Shown piece after piece: positions 16,468 through 25,671 of a DNA stretch of 64,000 nucleotides. Numbering within the stretch: the stretch's first letter is position 1; every line of letters begins with the position of its first letter. The position numbers and the translations under genes are program-made. The notes under the pieces are model-generated. The model was given only the letters and a program-made list of their open reading frames with translations. It had not been told where the DNA came from and ran no database searches. The DNA is from Nocardia aurantiaca (GTDB taxonomy: Bacteria > Actinomycetota > Actinomycetes > Mycobacteriales > Mycobacteriaceae): assembly GCF_009708175.1 (NCBI RefSeq), contig NZ_WMBB01000001.1, positions 620,001 to 684,000 on the forward strand. Direction: 5' to 3'.

Positions 16468-17685
16468 ATGTCCAAGATCAAGGTTGAAGGGACCGTCGTC
16501 GAGCTCGATGGCGACGAGATGACCCGGATCATCTGGCAGTTCATCAAGGACAAGCTGATCAACCCGTATCTCGATGTGAACCTCGAGTACTACGACCTCG
16601 GCATCGAGTACCGCGACAAGACCGATGATCAGGTCACCATCGACGCGGCGAACGCCATCAAGAAGCACGGCGTCGGCGTCAAGTGCGCGACGATCACCCC
16701 CGATGAGGCCCGTGTCAAGGAATTCGGGCTCAAGAAGATGTGGCGGTCGCCCAACGGCACCATCCGCAACATCCTGGGTGGCACCATCTTCCGCGCGCCG
16801 ATCATCATCTCGAACGTTCCGCGACTGGTTCCGGGCTGGACCAAGCCGATCATCATCGGCCGCCACGCCTTCGGCGACCAGTACCGCGCCACCGATTTCA
16901 AGGTGCACCAGGCGGGTACCGTCACCCTGACCTTCACGCCCGAGGACGGCTCCGAGCCGATCCAGCACGAGGTCGTCCGTATGCCGGAAGACGGCGGCGT
17001 GATCATGGGCATGTACAACTTCCAGGACTCGATCCGGGACTTCGCGCGGGCCTCGCTGAACTATGGCCTGCAGCAGAACTATCCGGTGTACATGTCGACG
17101 AAGAACACCATCCTGAAGGCCTATGACGGCATGTTCAAGGACACCTTCCAGGAGATCTACGAGACCGAGTTCAAGGACGAGTTCGACGCGGCCGGTCTCA
17201 CCTATGAGCACCGCCTCATCGACGACATGGTCGCCTCCGCGCTCAAGTGGGAGGGCGGCTACGTCTGGGCCTGCAAGAACTACGACGGCGACGTGCAGTC
17301 CGACACCGTGGCGCAGGGCTTCGGCTCGCTGGGTCTGATGACCTCCGTGCTGCTCACCCCGGACGGCCGCACCTGTGAGGCCGAGGCCGCGCACGGCACC
17401 GTGACCCGCCACTACCGCCAGCACCAGCAGGGCAAGCCCACCTCCACCAACCCGATCGCCTCGATCTTCGCGTGGACGCGCGGCCTGGCCCACCGCGGCA
17501 AGCTGGACAACACCCCCGAGGTGATCGGCTTCGCCCAGACCCTCGAGGACGTGGTCATCAAGACCGTCGAATCGGGCCAGATGACCAAGGACCTCGCGCT
17601 GCTGGTCGGCGGCGACCAGGGCTACCTGACCACCGAGGAGTTCCTCGGCGTGCTGGACGCCAACCTGGCTCGCGAGCTGCGCTGA
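16468..17685 (+). CDS. icd: NADP-dependent isocitrate dehydrogenase
   Basis: 405 residues, the homodimeric eukaryote-like type (as M. tuberculosis Icd1), not the 740-residue monomeric type. It oxidises isocitrate to 2-oxoglutarate in the TCA cycle. Marks: [13 protein letters not shown] at the N-terminus, substrate-binding [13 protein letters not shown] near 95, [18 protein letters not shown] and [13 protein letters not shown] for cofactor and metal. The start at [11 protein letters not shown] is preceded by AGGAGG 12 nt upstream. Gene order with metY-metX and a pump resembles mycobacteria. Two hairpins follow. Confidence 0.96.
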   Translation: MSKIKVEGTVVELDGDEMTRIIWQFIKDKLINPYLDVNLEYYDLGIEYRDKTDDQVTIDAANAIKKHGVGVKCATITPDEARVKEFGLKKMWRSPNGTIRNILGGTIFRAPIIISNVPRLVPGWTKPIIIGRHAFGDQYRATDFKVHQAGTVTLTFTPEDGSEPIQHEVVRMPEDGGVIMGMYNFQDSIRDFARASLNYGLQQNYPVYMSTKNTILKAYDGMFKDTFQEIYETEFKDEFDAAGLTYEHRLIDDMVASALKWEGGYVWACKNYDGDVQSDTVAQGFGSLGLMTSVLLTPDGRTCEAEAAHGTVTRHYRQHQQGKPTSTNPIASIFAWTRGLAHRGKLDNTPEVIGFAQTLEDVVIKTVESGQMTKDLALLVGGDQGYLTTEEFLGVLDANLARELR

Positions 17686-17707
17686 TCGCCCCCGACTCTC
17701 GGGCTTT

Positions 17708-17796
17708 CTCAGGGGCGAGTCCCTGAGACCCCCGGGGATTGGGTGCTCTCGGGACCTGAGATCCCAAGGGCGAGAAGTACTCAGGGGCATCCCTGA
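17708..17796 (+). terminator. Two related hairpins downstream of icd
   Basis: CTCAGGG-GCGAGT-CCCTGAG (17708-17727) and TCAGGG-GCAT-CCCTGA (17781-17796) share the stem TCAGGG/CCCTGA. They lie 20 and 95 bp after the icd stop and probably end its transcript; neither has a long T-tract. Confidence 0.55.
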
Positions 17797-18003
17797 ACCG
17801 GAGCGCATGCTCCACGCGCCGACCGACGTGAACAGCGCGAAGCGGTGACGATGGCGGCCGGGACCACAGTCCCGGCCAGAACATCCACCGCGCCACACGG
17901 GCACCTGCCGCCACCGGAACCGGTGAGCGGGCGGGTGCCCGAACTGTTCCGGGGGTCCGCGGCCATGAAATGGTCATGGTCGTCCGGGGATCATTCGATC
18001 ACG

Positions 18004-18784
18004 AGCGCCGGGGGCGGCTTGGTGACCGCGCTCGAATTCGAATTGTTCGACGCGGTGCGCTTTTCGGCGGCCGGATGCTGTGGCCGGCGGAGCGGGCCGA
18101 AACTGTGCTCGCCGCATTCCGGGACGCGACGGCGGAGGCGGCCGAGAAGTTCAGCATCTGGCCGGCGCTCACGCGATTCCCGCCTTTCCCCGAGGTCCCC
18201 GAATTCTTGCGGGGGAAATCCATGGTCGCGATCGACGTGCTCGCACGAGGCGATGTAACCGGCCCGCTGCGCCGATTCGACGAGATTCCCCGCGTGGTTC
18301 TCGATAGCCCCGTCCCATGGACGCGACCGGAATCGGCGGCATCCGCATGGAGCCGGTCGATCCCGGTCCGGCTCTGGTGCGCGGTGAACTGCTCACCGAA
18401 TTCTCCAGTGGGGTCGGCGATTCCTTGCTCGCAGCGTCGGCGCCGAATGGTTCGGTGTATCCGCCGGCGCTGGTGCGGATCCGGCATCCGGTGGCGAGCT
18501 GACCGGGCCTGCGGCGGATGCCGTTGCGGCGGGCGGCATTTCGGAGCGCTACCCGTTGTCCATGCTGGGCCCGGCCCCGTCGCCACAGCACGCCGCCGTG
18601 GTGGATCGCCGCGCCGCGATCGCCGCCGAGCTGTCCCGCTACTCGTCGGACCGGAAGCCGTTCACCTACCTGGATTCCGGTGACATTCTCGCCGACGCCT
18701 TGACCGCGACACTCTCGACAAACTGTGGGAGATCAAGCGCCGCAACGATCCTTAGGGGGTGCGTTCCGCGGTAACTTCCCGGTG
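18004..18784 (+). pseudogene. Decayed FAD-linked oxidase (berberine-bridge-enzyme type)
   Basis: No single frame is intact, but pieces in alternating frames join into the C-terminal two-thirds of a BBE-type FAD oxidase. In order: GGGLVTALEFELFDAVRFSA; then GGRMLWPAERAETVLAAFRD, EFLRGKSMVAIDVLARGD and RRFDEIPRVVLDSP in a second frame; GIGGIRMEPVDPGPALVRGE in a third; GISERYPLSMLGPAPS in the first; then DTLDKLWEIKRRNDP, a stop, and GAFRGNFPV at the end. At least four frameshifts and one stop separate the pieces, and the N-terminal FAD-binding half is missing. Identity rests on the family-typical end (KRRNDP...FRGNFPV) and GG-VTALEFEL. It lies between icd and an MFS gene. Confidence 0.8.
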
Positions 18785-18926
18785 GCCGCGCCGCTCACCG
18801 ATGTGGACCGCGCCATTGTCGACACGCCGGCCCGACCCGGATGGTCGCCGTGGCCGTTCGCCGAGCGTGAGCGGACTCACGGCCGGGACGGGATGCGGGA
18901 CGCCGGAGCCGGTGTTGCGCAACGTC

Positions 18927-20168
18927 ATGGCGAATTCTGCACCGGGGACCGACGCGAACCTCGACGGTATCGACGCGCCGACGGCGGTGCCGGAGACACG
19001 GCGGTGGCCGGTGGCGGCCATGCTGGCGCTGGCGCTGGGCGGGTTCGGCATCGGCACCACCGAATTCGTCACCATGGGTTTGCTGCCGGACATCGCGTCC
19101 GCCATGCGGGTATCCGAACCGACCGCCGGGCACATGGTGTCCGCCTACGCTCTGGGCGTGGTCGTCGGTGCGCCGGTGATCGCGGCGGTGTGCGCCCGAG
19201 TGCCGCGCAAGCGACTGCTGATGGCCCTGATGGCGGCGTTCACACTGGGCAATGCGGCCAGCGTGGTGGCCCCGACCTTCGCGACGCTGACTGTGGCGCG
19301 CTTCGTCTCGGGCCTGCCGCACGGCGCGTACTTCGGTGTCGCCTCGCTGGCCGCGGCCTCACTGGCACCGGCGGGCCAGCGCGCCAAGGCGGTTGCCGCG
19401 ATCATGCTGGGTCTGAGCGCCGCCAATGTCGTCGGCGTTCCCGCCGCGACCTGGCTGGGCCAGAATCTCGGCTGGCGGGACGCGTTCGTGGTGGTCGCCG
19501 TGATCGGTATCGCGACCGTGGCCGCCATCTCCGGTTTCGTGCCGGAGTTGCACGGCATCCGCATGACCGATCCCCGCACCGAACTGACCGCCCTGCGCCG
19601 CCCGCAGGTGCTGCTGACGCTGCTGGTCGGTGCGGTCGGCTTCGGCGGCATGTTCGCGGTCTACACCTACATCACCACCACCCTCACCGATGTGGCCGGT
19701 CTGCGGGCCGGCCTGGTTCCGTTGGTGCTCATGCTCTTCGGCCTCGGCATGGTCGCGGGCAATATCGCCGGCGGTGTGCTCGCCGATCGCGGCGTGGACC
19801 GCGCGGTGTTCGCGTCCCTGCTGGCCATGGTGGTGATTCTCGCCGGATACGTTGCGGCGGCACACAATCCGTACACGGCCGCCGTCGGCGCCTTCCTGGT
19901 GGGCGCATCCGGCGCGGCGCTGGCCCCGGCCCTGCAAACCCGCCTGATGGATGTCGCCCACGATGCCCAGACCCTCGCCGCCGCGCTCAACCACGCGGCC
20001 CTGAACATCGCCAATGCGGCGGGGGCATGGCTGGGCGGTCTGGTGATCGCGGCGGGTCTGGGCTACACCGCGCCGGCGGTGGTCGGGGCCGCTCTGGCGG
20101 TCGTCGGCACCGCGCTCTTCGCGGTGACGGTGCTCGTCGCCCGGTCGCGGCCGCACGCCCTCGCCTGA
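18927..20168 (+). CDS. DHA1-type MFS transporter (AraJ/Cmx-like)
   Basis: 413 residues, about 12 membrane helices. FGIGTTEFVTMGLLPDIA in helix 1 and SAYALGVVVGAPVIAAV in helix 2 are typical of the DHA1 group that includes AraJ, YdhP and chloramphenicol exporters; the cytoplasmic loop has RVPRKRLLMAL. It should act as a proton-coupled exporter of small molecules. The ATG at 18927 (MANSAPGTD) is the likely start; the upstream part of the open frame overlaps the pseudogene end and is arginine-rich. It may have been acquired or retained with the neighbouring oxidase, now broken. Confidence 0.85.
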   Translation: MANSAPGTDANLDGIDAPTAVPETRRWPVAAMLALALGGFGIGTTEFVTMGLLPDIASAMRVSEPTAGHMVSAYALGVVVGAPVIAAVCARVPRKRLLMALMAAFTLGNAASVVAPTFATLTVARFVSGLPHGAYFGVASLAAASLAPAGQRAKAVAAIMLGLSAANVVGVPAATWLGQNLGWRDAFVVVAVIGIATVAAISGFVPELHGIRMTDPRTELTALRRPQVLLTLLVGAVGFGGMFAVYTYITTTLTDVAGLRAGLVPLVLMLFGLGMVAGNIAGGVLADRGVDRAVFASLLAMVVILAGYVAAAHNPYTAAVGAFLVGASGAALAPALQTRLMDVAHDAQTLAAALNHAALNIANAAGAWLGGLVIAAGLGYTAPAVVGAALAVVGTALFAVTVLVARSRPHALA

Positions 20169-20338
20169 GAGTCCGGCGGGATCGCAGACCCGGTCGATGG
20201 GGGTCATCGGTCTGCTCATCGAGGGCCTCTCGGATCCCCGCGGTCGGTGATCGGACAACGCCCCGCAACGCGTCCGCAAGCCCCGGAAACGGCTGGGAAG
20301 ACCTGATGGCCGGTAACCGGATATCCTGCAGCCTGATC

Positions 20339-20377
20339 GACGCCCGGCATCGCCGACATTCGGTTCTGCCGGGCGTC
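20339..20377 (+). terminator. Intrinsic terminator between MFS and GT39-like genes
   Basis: GACGCCCGGCA pairs exactly with TGCCGGGCGTC over a 17-nt loop and is followed by TTTTCG. It lies 170 bp after the MFS stop and just before the next gene. Confidence 0.75.
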
Positions 20378-20401
20378 TTTTCGTGGTTTCGGGAGGGAAT
20401 G

Positions 20402-21964
20402 ATGTCAACCACCGATACGGTGCTCCGTTTGGATGCCGCCGAACCGGCTGCCGATCGGCCGCCGTTCGCCTGGAGAGGTGTGCTGGCCGTCTCCTTCGGA
20501 TTCGCCGCCGTGCTCGGCATCGCCGCGGCCCGGTTCAACTTCTTCGGCGACGAGCTGTATTTCCTCGCGGCCGGACGGCGGCTCGCGCTCGCCTACCCGG
20601 ACCAGGGGCCGCTCGCGCCGTTCGTCGCACACCTGTGCGACCTGGTGGCGCCGGGTTCGGTACTGGCACTGCGGATTCCCGCGCTGGCGCTGACGGCGGC
20701 CGCGGCGATCCTGGCGGCGGCCACCGCCCGGGAGGTCGGCGCGGGGTCGCGGTATCAGATCCTGGCCGCCGCGGCCTATGCCGTCTCGCCGCTGGCCTTC
20801 GATCAGTTGCAGCTGATCACACTGACTTTCGATATCCCGCTGCAGGCGCTGATCATCTTCCTGCTGATCCGCTGGGTGCGCACCCGCCAGGACTGGCTGC
20901 TGATCGCCGCGGGCGTGACCGCCGCGCTCGCCTTCCAGGCCAAGTGGATGGTGCCGGGCGTGTGGGCGCTGCTGGGCCTGGGCGTGCTGGTGGCCGGTCC
21001 GCGTGAAATGCTGCGCCGCCCAGCCCTTTACGCGGGCACGCTGATCCTCGCGGTCGCCATGATTCCCGGCATCGTGTGGCAGGTGCAGCACGGCTGGGTG
21101 GAATCCCAGATGACCGCGATCATCGCCCAGGAGCAGTACGCCGCGAACACCGGACCGCTGGTGTGCGCGCTGGAGATCGCCACCCAGTGCGGCCTGCTCG
21201 GCGGCCTGCTGAGCATTCTGGGCCTGTGGGGTCTGGTGCGGCAGGAAGCGTTGCGCCCGTATCGGTTCGCGATGGTGGCGGGCCTGGGGCTGCTGGCGGT
21301 GGTGCTCGTCGAGAACGGCCGCTCGTACTACATCGCGGGCTTCTGGCCGGCGCTGCTCGGCGCGGGTGCGTACGTGCTCGGCACGGTCGAGGCGCAACGC
21401 CGAGTGCGCGGGCTGGTCACCGGTCTGGCGGTGGCATCGGCGGTCATGTTCACCGTGGCGATGATCGTGCTGCCGGTGCCGAAGGGCTGGATCGCGAAGC
21501 CGATCACGGACCAGATGCAGTACTGGCAGCGGGAGTCGATGTCCGGTCCGGACGGCTACGCCACCTTCACCGCCGCGGTGCGGGACGCGGTGGCCGCGCT
21601 GCCGGAGTCCGAGCGCCGCGACGCCGCGGTGGTGGCGGCCTCGTATGTGCAGGCGAGCGCGCTGGAAGAGTTCGGCCGGGACTATCATCTGCCGCCGATG
21701 TACAGCCCCAACCGCGGGTTCGGTTACTTCGGTCCGCCGCCGGATTCCGCGCGCACGATCGTGTACCTCGCCGTCGACGGCGTGGGCGACAAGGACTTCC
21801 TGTCCCAGTTCGCCTCCACCACGCTGGTACAGCGGATCGACGACCCGAACGGCCTGCCCGGTCTGGAACGCCTGGTGACCGTCTACGTCTGCCGTGAGCC
21901 GCTGCATCCGTGGGCTCAGGTCTGGCCGGGCCTGATGACCCTCACCTTCCCGACCGGGATCTGA
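20402..21964 (+). CDS. GT39/ArnT-like membrane glycosyltransferase
   Basis: 520 residues with about 10-11 membrane helices. The first extracytoplasmic loop carries the acidic pair in NFFGDELYFLAAGRRLA, followed by YPDQGPLAPFVAHL, the pattern of polyprenyl-phosphate-sugar-using GT-C enzymes (glycosyltransferase family 39, ArnT/PMT-like). The C-terminal domain (from about residue 375) is soluble, with AVVAASYVQASALEEFG and FGYFGPPPDSARTIVY. The acceptor is unknown. Two in-frame ATGs (20399 and 20402) follow GGGAGGG; the second has the better spacing. It stands alone. Confidence 0.8.
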   Translation: MSTTDTVLRLDAAEPAADRPPFAWRGVLAVSFGFAAVLGIAAARFNFFGDELYFLAAGRRLALAYPDQGPLAPFVAHLCDLVAPGSVLALRIPALALTAAAAILAAATAREVGAGSRYQILAAAAYAVSPLAFDQLQLITLTFDIPLQALIIFLLIRWVRTRQDWLLIAAGVTAALAFQAKWMVPGVWALLGLGVLVAGPREMLRRPALYAGTLILAVAMIPGIVWQVQHGWVESQMTAIIAQEQYAANTGPLVCALEIATQCGLLGGLLSILGLWGLVRQEALRPYRFAMVAGLGLLAVVLVENGRSYYIAGFWPALLGAGAYVLGTVEAQRRVRGLVTGLAVASAVMFTVAMIVLPVPKGWIAKPITDQMQYWQRESMSGPDGYATFTAAVRDAVAALPESERRDAAVVAASYVQASALEEFGRDYHLPPMYSPNRGFGYFGPPPDSARTIVYLAVDGVGDKDFLSQFASTTLVQRIDDPNGLPGLERLVTVYVCREPLHPWAQVWPGLMTLTFPTGI

Positions 21965-22112
21965 GATCTCCAATTCTCGCAGTGGTCGTCGAACGAACCC
22001 ACCGCGAACAGGGCTGAGCTCGAGTTATCGGCCGAAAACAGCGCCCTCGAATCGGCGTCGCAGCTCCACCGTGGCGATGCGGGCCGGGCGTCGGTTCGCA
22101 ATCCGGGCGCGA

Positions 22113-22130
22113 ACATACACGATTGTATGT
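22113..22130. promoter_or_regulatory. TetR operator upstream of the regulator gene
   Basis: ACATACA-CGAT-TGTATGT, a perfect 7-4-7 palindrome, 18 bp before the TetR start. An identical half-site arrangement occurs at 22955-22972 before the beta-oxidation operon. Confidence 0.85.
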
Positions 22131-22147
22131 AAGTGTAAGATTTCCGC

Positions 22148-22795
22148 ATGACCAGCTCCGCCGTCTCGAAACAGCCGCGCCGCACCCAGGAACAACGCAG
22201 CAGCGAGACCCGCACGCGACTGCTGGACGCCACGATCGAGTGCCTGGTCGAGTACGGCTACGCCGGAACCACGACGCCACGGGTGGCGGAGCGCGCGGGG
22301 GTGACCCGGGGTGCGCAGGTGCATCACTTCGGCTTCAAGAGTGAGTTGGTGGTGGCGGCGATCAGTCATCTGGCGCAACGGCGCACCGAGGCGGCGATGA
22401 AGGAGATCCGGCGGCTCCGCGCGGGCGACGATCCGATCGGCGCCGCCCTGGAGGCCATGTGGGAGCTGCATCAGGGCCCGCTGTTCATCGCGGCCATCGA
22501 ATTGTGGGTGGCCAGCCGCACCGACCGGGTGCTCGCGGTCGAGATGGAGAAGGTCGAGCCGTTCGTGAACAACGCGGTGCTGCTGACCGTGGCCCAGCTG
22601 GTGCCGAATGAGCTGGACCGCAAGAACGTTCGCGATTTCGCCTACACCGCCATGGACACGCTGCGCGGAATCCTGGTGACCAACTTCATTTCTCCCGATC
22701 CCGAGCGGGCGCACCGGCGTTGGCTGCGGGCCTCGGCGCAGTTGCGCCTGGCGGCCGAGGCCCGGATGCCGGACTTCCGGATCGCGGATGAATAG
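22148..22795 (+). CDS. TetR family regulator of the adjacent beta-oxidation operon
   Basis: 215 residues. The N-terminal DNA-binding part (RTRLLDATIECLVEYGYAG, VAERAGVTRGAQVHHFGFKS) is of the TetR class with GAQVHHF, common in actinobacterial lipid catabolism. The C-terminal region EAMWELHQGPLFIAAIELW lines the likely acyl-CoA pocket. Both its own promoter and that of the thiolase downstream carry ACATACA-N4-TGTATGT, so it most likely represses itself and the operon until an acyl-CoA intermediate binds. The site is unlike the KstR box, so a distinct regulon is implied. Confidence 0.88.
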   Translation: MTSSAVSKQPRRTQEQRSSETRTRLLDATIECLVEYGYAGTTTPRVAERAGVTRGAQVHHFGFKSELVVAAISHLAQRRTEAAMKEIRRLRAGDDPIGAALEAMWELHQGPLFIAAIELWVASRTDRVLAVEMEKVEPFVNNAVLLTVAQLVPNELDRKNVRDFAYTAMDTLRGILVTNFISPDPERAHRRWLRASAQLRLAAEARMPDFRIADE

Positions 22796-22807
22796 CTGAT
22801 CGATTCG

Positions 22808-22850
22808 CGCCGAAGGCCCTCGCCGCTGTCCGCGGTGGGGGCCTTCGGCG
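22808..22850 (+). terminator. Hairpin after the TetR gene
   Basis: CGCCGAAGGCCC pairs exactly with GGGCCTTCGGCG over a 19-nt loop, 12 bp after the TetR stop. No T-tract. Confidence 0.6.
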
Positions 22851-22954
22851 TTCGCGCGCGTGGGGCTACCGCATCGACGGCATGTGGGGTGCGCGGGGCC
22901 GAACTGCTGATCTTGTGCGTGAAGGAGAAGTCCCCGCTGCCCTCTTGTCTACTT

Positions 22955-22972
22955 ACATACAGCTTTGTATGT
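22955..22972. promoter_or_regulatory. TetR operator upstream of the beta-oxidation operon
   Basis: ACATACA-GCTT-TGTATGT, same arms and spacing as 22113-22130, 30 bp before the thiolase start. Confidence 0.85.
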
Positions 22973-23002
22973 TTGTTTCTGTTCCCCTATGTGAGGAGTT
23001 CG

Positions 23003-24208
23003 ATGACGAACAAGGTCTACGTCGTCGGCGTCGGCATGACGAAGTTCGAGAAGCCGGGGCGGTGCAAGAACGAGGACGGCAGTGACTGGGACTACCCGGA
23101 CATGGCCCGCGAGTCCGGGACCAAGGCCCTCGCTGATGCCGGGATCGACTACCGCGAGATCCAGCAGGCCTATGTCGGCTACGTCTACGGCGAGTCCACC
23201 TCCGGTCAGCGCGCGGTCTACGAACTGGGCATGACCGGCATCCCGGTGGTCAATGTCAACAACAACTGCTCCACCGGCTCGACCGCGCTCTACCTTGCGG
23301 CACAGGCGATTCGGGGCGGTCTGGCCGACTGCACGCTGGCACTGGGCTTCGAGAAGATGCAGCCCGGTTCGCTCGGCTCCACCTGGGACGATCGCGAACA
23401 GCCCATGGCGCGCCACATCATGGCGCTGGCCGAGATCTCCGAGGTGCTGTTCCCGGTGGCTCCGTGGATGTTCGGCGCGGCCGGGCGCGAGCACATGAAG
23501 AAGTACGGCACCACCGCCGAGCACTTCGCCAAGATCGGGTACAAGAATCACAAGCACTCGGTGAACAACCCGTATTCGCAGTTTCAGGACGAGTACACGC
23601 TCGAGGACATCCTGGCCTCGCGCATGATCTACGATCCGCTCACCAAGCTGCAGTGCTCGCCTACCTCCGACGGTTCGGGTGCGGTCATCCTGGCCTCGGA
23701 GGAGTTCGTGGACCGCCACGATCTGTCGCGGCAAGCGGTGGAGATCGTCGGCCAGGCCATGACCACCGACTTCCAGTCCACCTTCGACGGCAGCGCCAAG
23801 AACCTCATCGGTTACGACATGAATGTCCAAGCGGCCGAGAAGGTTTACGCACAGGCCGGGCTCGGACCCGAGGACTTCCAGGTCATCGAGCTGCACGACT
23901 GCTTCTCCGCCAACGAGCTGCTGCTGTACGAGGCGCTCGGGCTGGCGAAGGAGGGCGAGGCGGGGCACCTCATCGACTCCGGCGCGACCACCTACGGCGG
24001 CACCTGGGTCGTGAATCCCTCCGGCGGGCTCATCTCCAAGGGACACCCTTTGGGCGCAACGGGTTTGGCGCAGTGCAGCGAGCTCACCTGGCAGCTGCGC
24101 GGCGCCGCCGACAAGCGGCAGGTCGCCAACGTCACCGCCGCACTGCAACACAACATCGGGCTCGGCGGCGCGGCCGTCGTCACCGCCTACCAGCGCGCCG
24201 ACCGCTGA
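23003..24208 (+). CDS. SCP-x-type thiolase / lipid-transfer acyltransferase
   Basis: 401 residues of the thiolase superfamily, SCP-x-like branch. The nucleophilic Cys is in [16 protein letters not shown] (near residue 93); the partner residues are in [13 protein letters not shown] and [14 protein letters not shown]. Enzymes of this branch cleave 3-ketoacyl-CoAs with branched or steroid-like chains. First gene of a five-gene operon; GAGGAG precedes the ATG at 23003. The in-frame sequence upstream covers the operator and is not coding. The last step of a beta-oxidation turn fits its neighbours. Confidence 0.88.
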   Translation: MTNKVYVVGVGMTKFEKPGRCKNEDGSDWDYPDMARESGTKALADAGIDYREIQQAYVGYVYGESTSGQRAVYELGMTGIPVVNVNNNCSTGSTALYLAAQAIRGGLADCTLALGFEKMQPGSLGSTWDDREQPMARHIMALAEISEVLFPVAPWMFGAAGREHMKKYGTTAEHFAKIGYKNHKHSVNNPYSQFQDEYTLEDILASRMIYDPLTKLQCSPTSDGSGAVILASEEFVDRHDLSRQAVEIVGQAMTTDFQSTFDGSAKNLIGYDMNVQAAEKVYAQAGLGPEDFQVIELHDCFSANELLLYEALGLAKEGEAGHLIDSGATTYGGTWVVNPSGGLISKGHPLGATGLAQCSELTWQLRGAADKRQVANVTAALQHNIGLGGAAVVTAYQRADR

Positions 24209-24279
24209 CCCTCGCCTTATTCATCCCCGATCCGCTGTCCCGGCACCCCGGGATGGCGGGGACCACACGAGGTATTCCC

Positions 24280-24717
24280 ATGGGACACATCGAAGCTTCC
24301 AAAGACCTCAACGCGACCCCCGACGGCCTGTGGGCCGTGGTCTCCGACCCGCAGACCTGGGACAAGTGGTTCTCCATCCATGAGCGCTGGATGGAGGAGC
24401 CGCCGGCCGTGCTCGCGCCGGGCGCCACGCTGACCGCCAAGATCGTCATGCTGGGCATGGCCAACAAGATCGAGTGGGTGGTCGAGAGCGTCGAGACCCC
24501 GAACAAGCTGGTGCTCAGCGGTACCGGCATGGCGGGCGTGAAGGTCCAGTTCTCCTTCGACATCACCGCCGAGGGCGGCGGCAGCAGGTTCGCGGTGTCC
24601 GGTGATTTCGAGGGCGCGTTGATCAAGGGCGCGCTCGGCAAGGCGGTGGAGAAGGATGGTCTCACGCAGCTGGACAAGACGCTCGCCGCGCTCGACTCCC
24701 TCGCCACGACGGCCTAG
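24280..24717 (+). CDS. SRPBCC (START-like) family protein
   Basis: 145 residues with the helix-grip fold pattern: N-terminal strand HIEASKDLNATPDGLWAVV, SDPQTWDKWFSIHERW, and C-terminal helix LDKTLAALDSLA. The family binds hydrophobic ligands. It resembles the Rv0910 type of M. tuberculosis (described as a toxin in a TA pair), but here no antitoxin is adjacent and the gene lies inside a fatty-acid-type operon, so a lipid-binding or ligand-handling role is the better guess. Starts 72 bp after the thiolase gene. Confidence 0.75.
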   Translation: MGHIEASKDLNATPDGLWAVVSDPQTWDKWFSIHERWMEEPPAVLAPGATLTAKIVMLGMANKIEWVVESVETPNKLVLSGTGMAGVKVQFSFDITAEGGGSRFAVSGDFEGALIKGALGKAVEKDGLTQLDKTLAALDSLATTA

Positions 24718-24736
24718 CGGCACGGGGAGGAACGAC

Positions 24737-25606
24737 ATGGCTTCCACCGCTGTCGAATTCGACCGCGCTGGGCTGGACGTCTGGTCCGATGAGGAGACGT
24801 TCGAGGTCACGCGGGAACGGATCGCCGAATATGCCGCGGCCACCAACGATCCCATCGCCGCGCATCTGAAAGGTGATGTGGCGCCGCCTATCTTCGCCAT
24901 CGTGCCGGTCTTCGAGGCCATGATGGTGCCGGTCATCGATGTGGCGCCGATGAACATCTTCGGGCGGGTGGTGCACGGGGAGCAGGACTTCCACTTCCAC
25001 CGGCCGATTCGGCCCGGCGACACGCTGGTGTCGCGGGCCAAGGCCATCGGGTTCGAGGGCAAGGACAACGGGTCGACCATCACCATCCTCATCGAATGCC
25101 GTTCGGCGGATGGGGACCTGGTCAACGAGCAGTACCTGACCGCGTTCTTCCGCAATGTCGACGCGGGCGAGCGGGTCGGCGAGCAGGCTCCCACGCACCG
25201 GCTCGAGCCGGCGCTGCTGGAACAGGCTCCGCTGGCCACGGTGTCCGCGCACGTCGATGCCGACCAGACCTACCGGTACTCGCCGGCGTCCGGTGATCCG
25301 GTGCCGCTGCACCTCGATGATCAGGTCGCCAGGGATGCCGGGCTGCCCGGCATCATCGCGCACGGGCTGTGCACCATGGCCATGTCATCGTGGGGCGTGC
25401 TGACCATGGTGGCGGGCTCGGATGTGGCCCGGCTTCGACGGTACGCGGTGCGGTTCTCCAAGATGGTGTTCCCCGACGACGACCTCGAGACGCAGATCTG
25501 GAAGGCCGGCAGCGAGAACGGGGTCACCACGTACGCCTTCCGGACCGTTCGCGGCGAGGACACCGTACTCAGCGACGGCCTGGCCGAGATTGCCGACAAC
25601 TCTTGA
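24737..25606 (+). CDS. MaoC-type double-hotdog enoyl-CoA hydratase
   Basis: 289 residues with two hotdog domains. The N-terminal one (FEVTRERIAEYAAATNDP, VVHGEQDFHFHRPIRPGD) is of the FAS1/MaoC_N type. The C-terminal one carries the hydratase-2 motif in modified form: DPVPLHLDDQVARDAGLPG followed by IIAHGLCTMA. R-specific hydration of trans-2-enoyl-CoA is expected, fitting a peroxisomal MFE-2-like pathway with the SDR downstream. GGGGAGG precedes the ATG at 24737; it begins 19 bp after the SRPBCC stop. Confidence 0.85.
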   Translation: MASTAVEFDRAGLDVWSDEETFEVTRERIAEYAAATNDPIAAHLKGDVAPPIFAIVPVFEAMMVPVIDVAPMNIFGRVVHGEQDFHFHRPIRPGDTLVSRAKAIGFEGKDNGSTITILIECRSADGDLVNEQYLTAFFRNVDAGERVGEQAPTHRLEPALLEQAPLATVSAHVDADQTYRYSPASGDPVPLHLDDQVARDAGLPGIIAHGLCTMAMSSWGVLTMVAGSDVARLRRYAVRFSKMVFPDDDLETQIWKAGSENGVTTYAFRTVRGEDTVLSDGLAEIADNS

Positions 25607-25671
25607 TCTTTTGTGCCCGCCCGCTGTCGCCGGCGGACGGGGACCGATCCTTGTGGAGAAGGAGACATTTC

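Noticed and set aside
24280..24717. Reading the SRPBCC gene as a toxin of a TA pair
   Set aside because: No antitoxin gene adjacent; it is embedded in a metabolic operon with short spacing.
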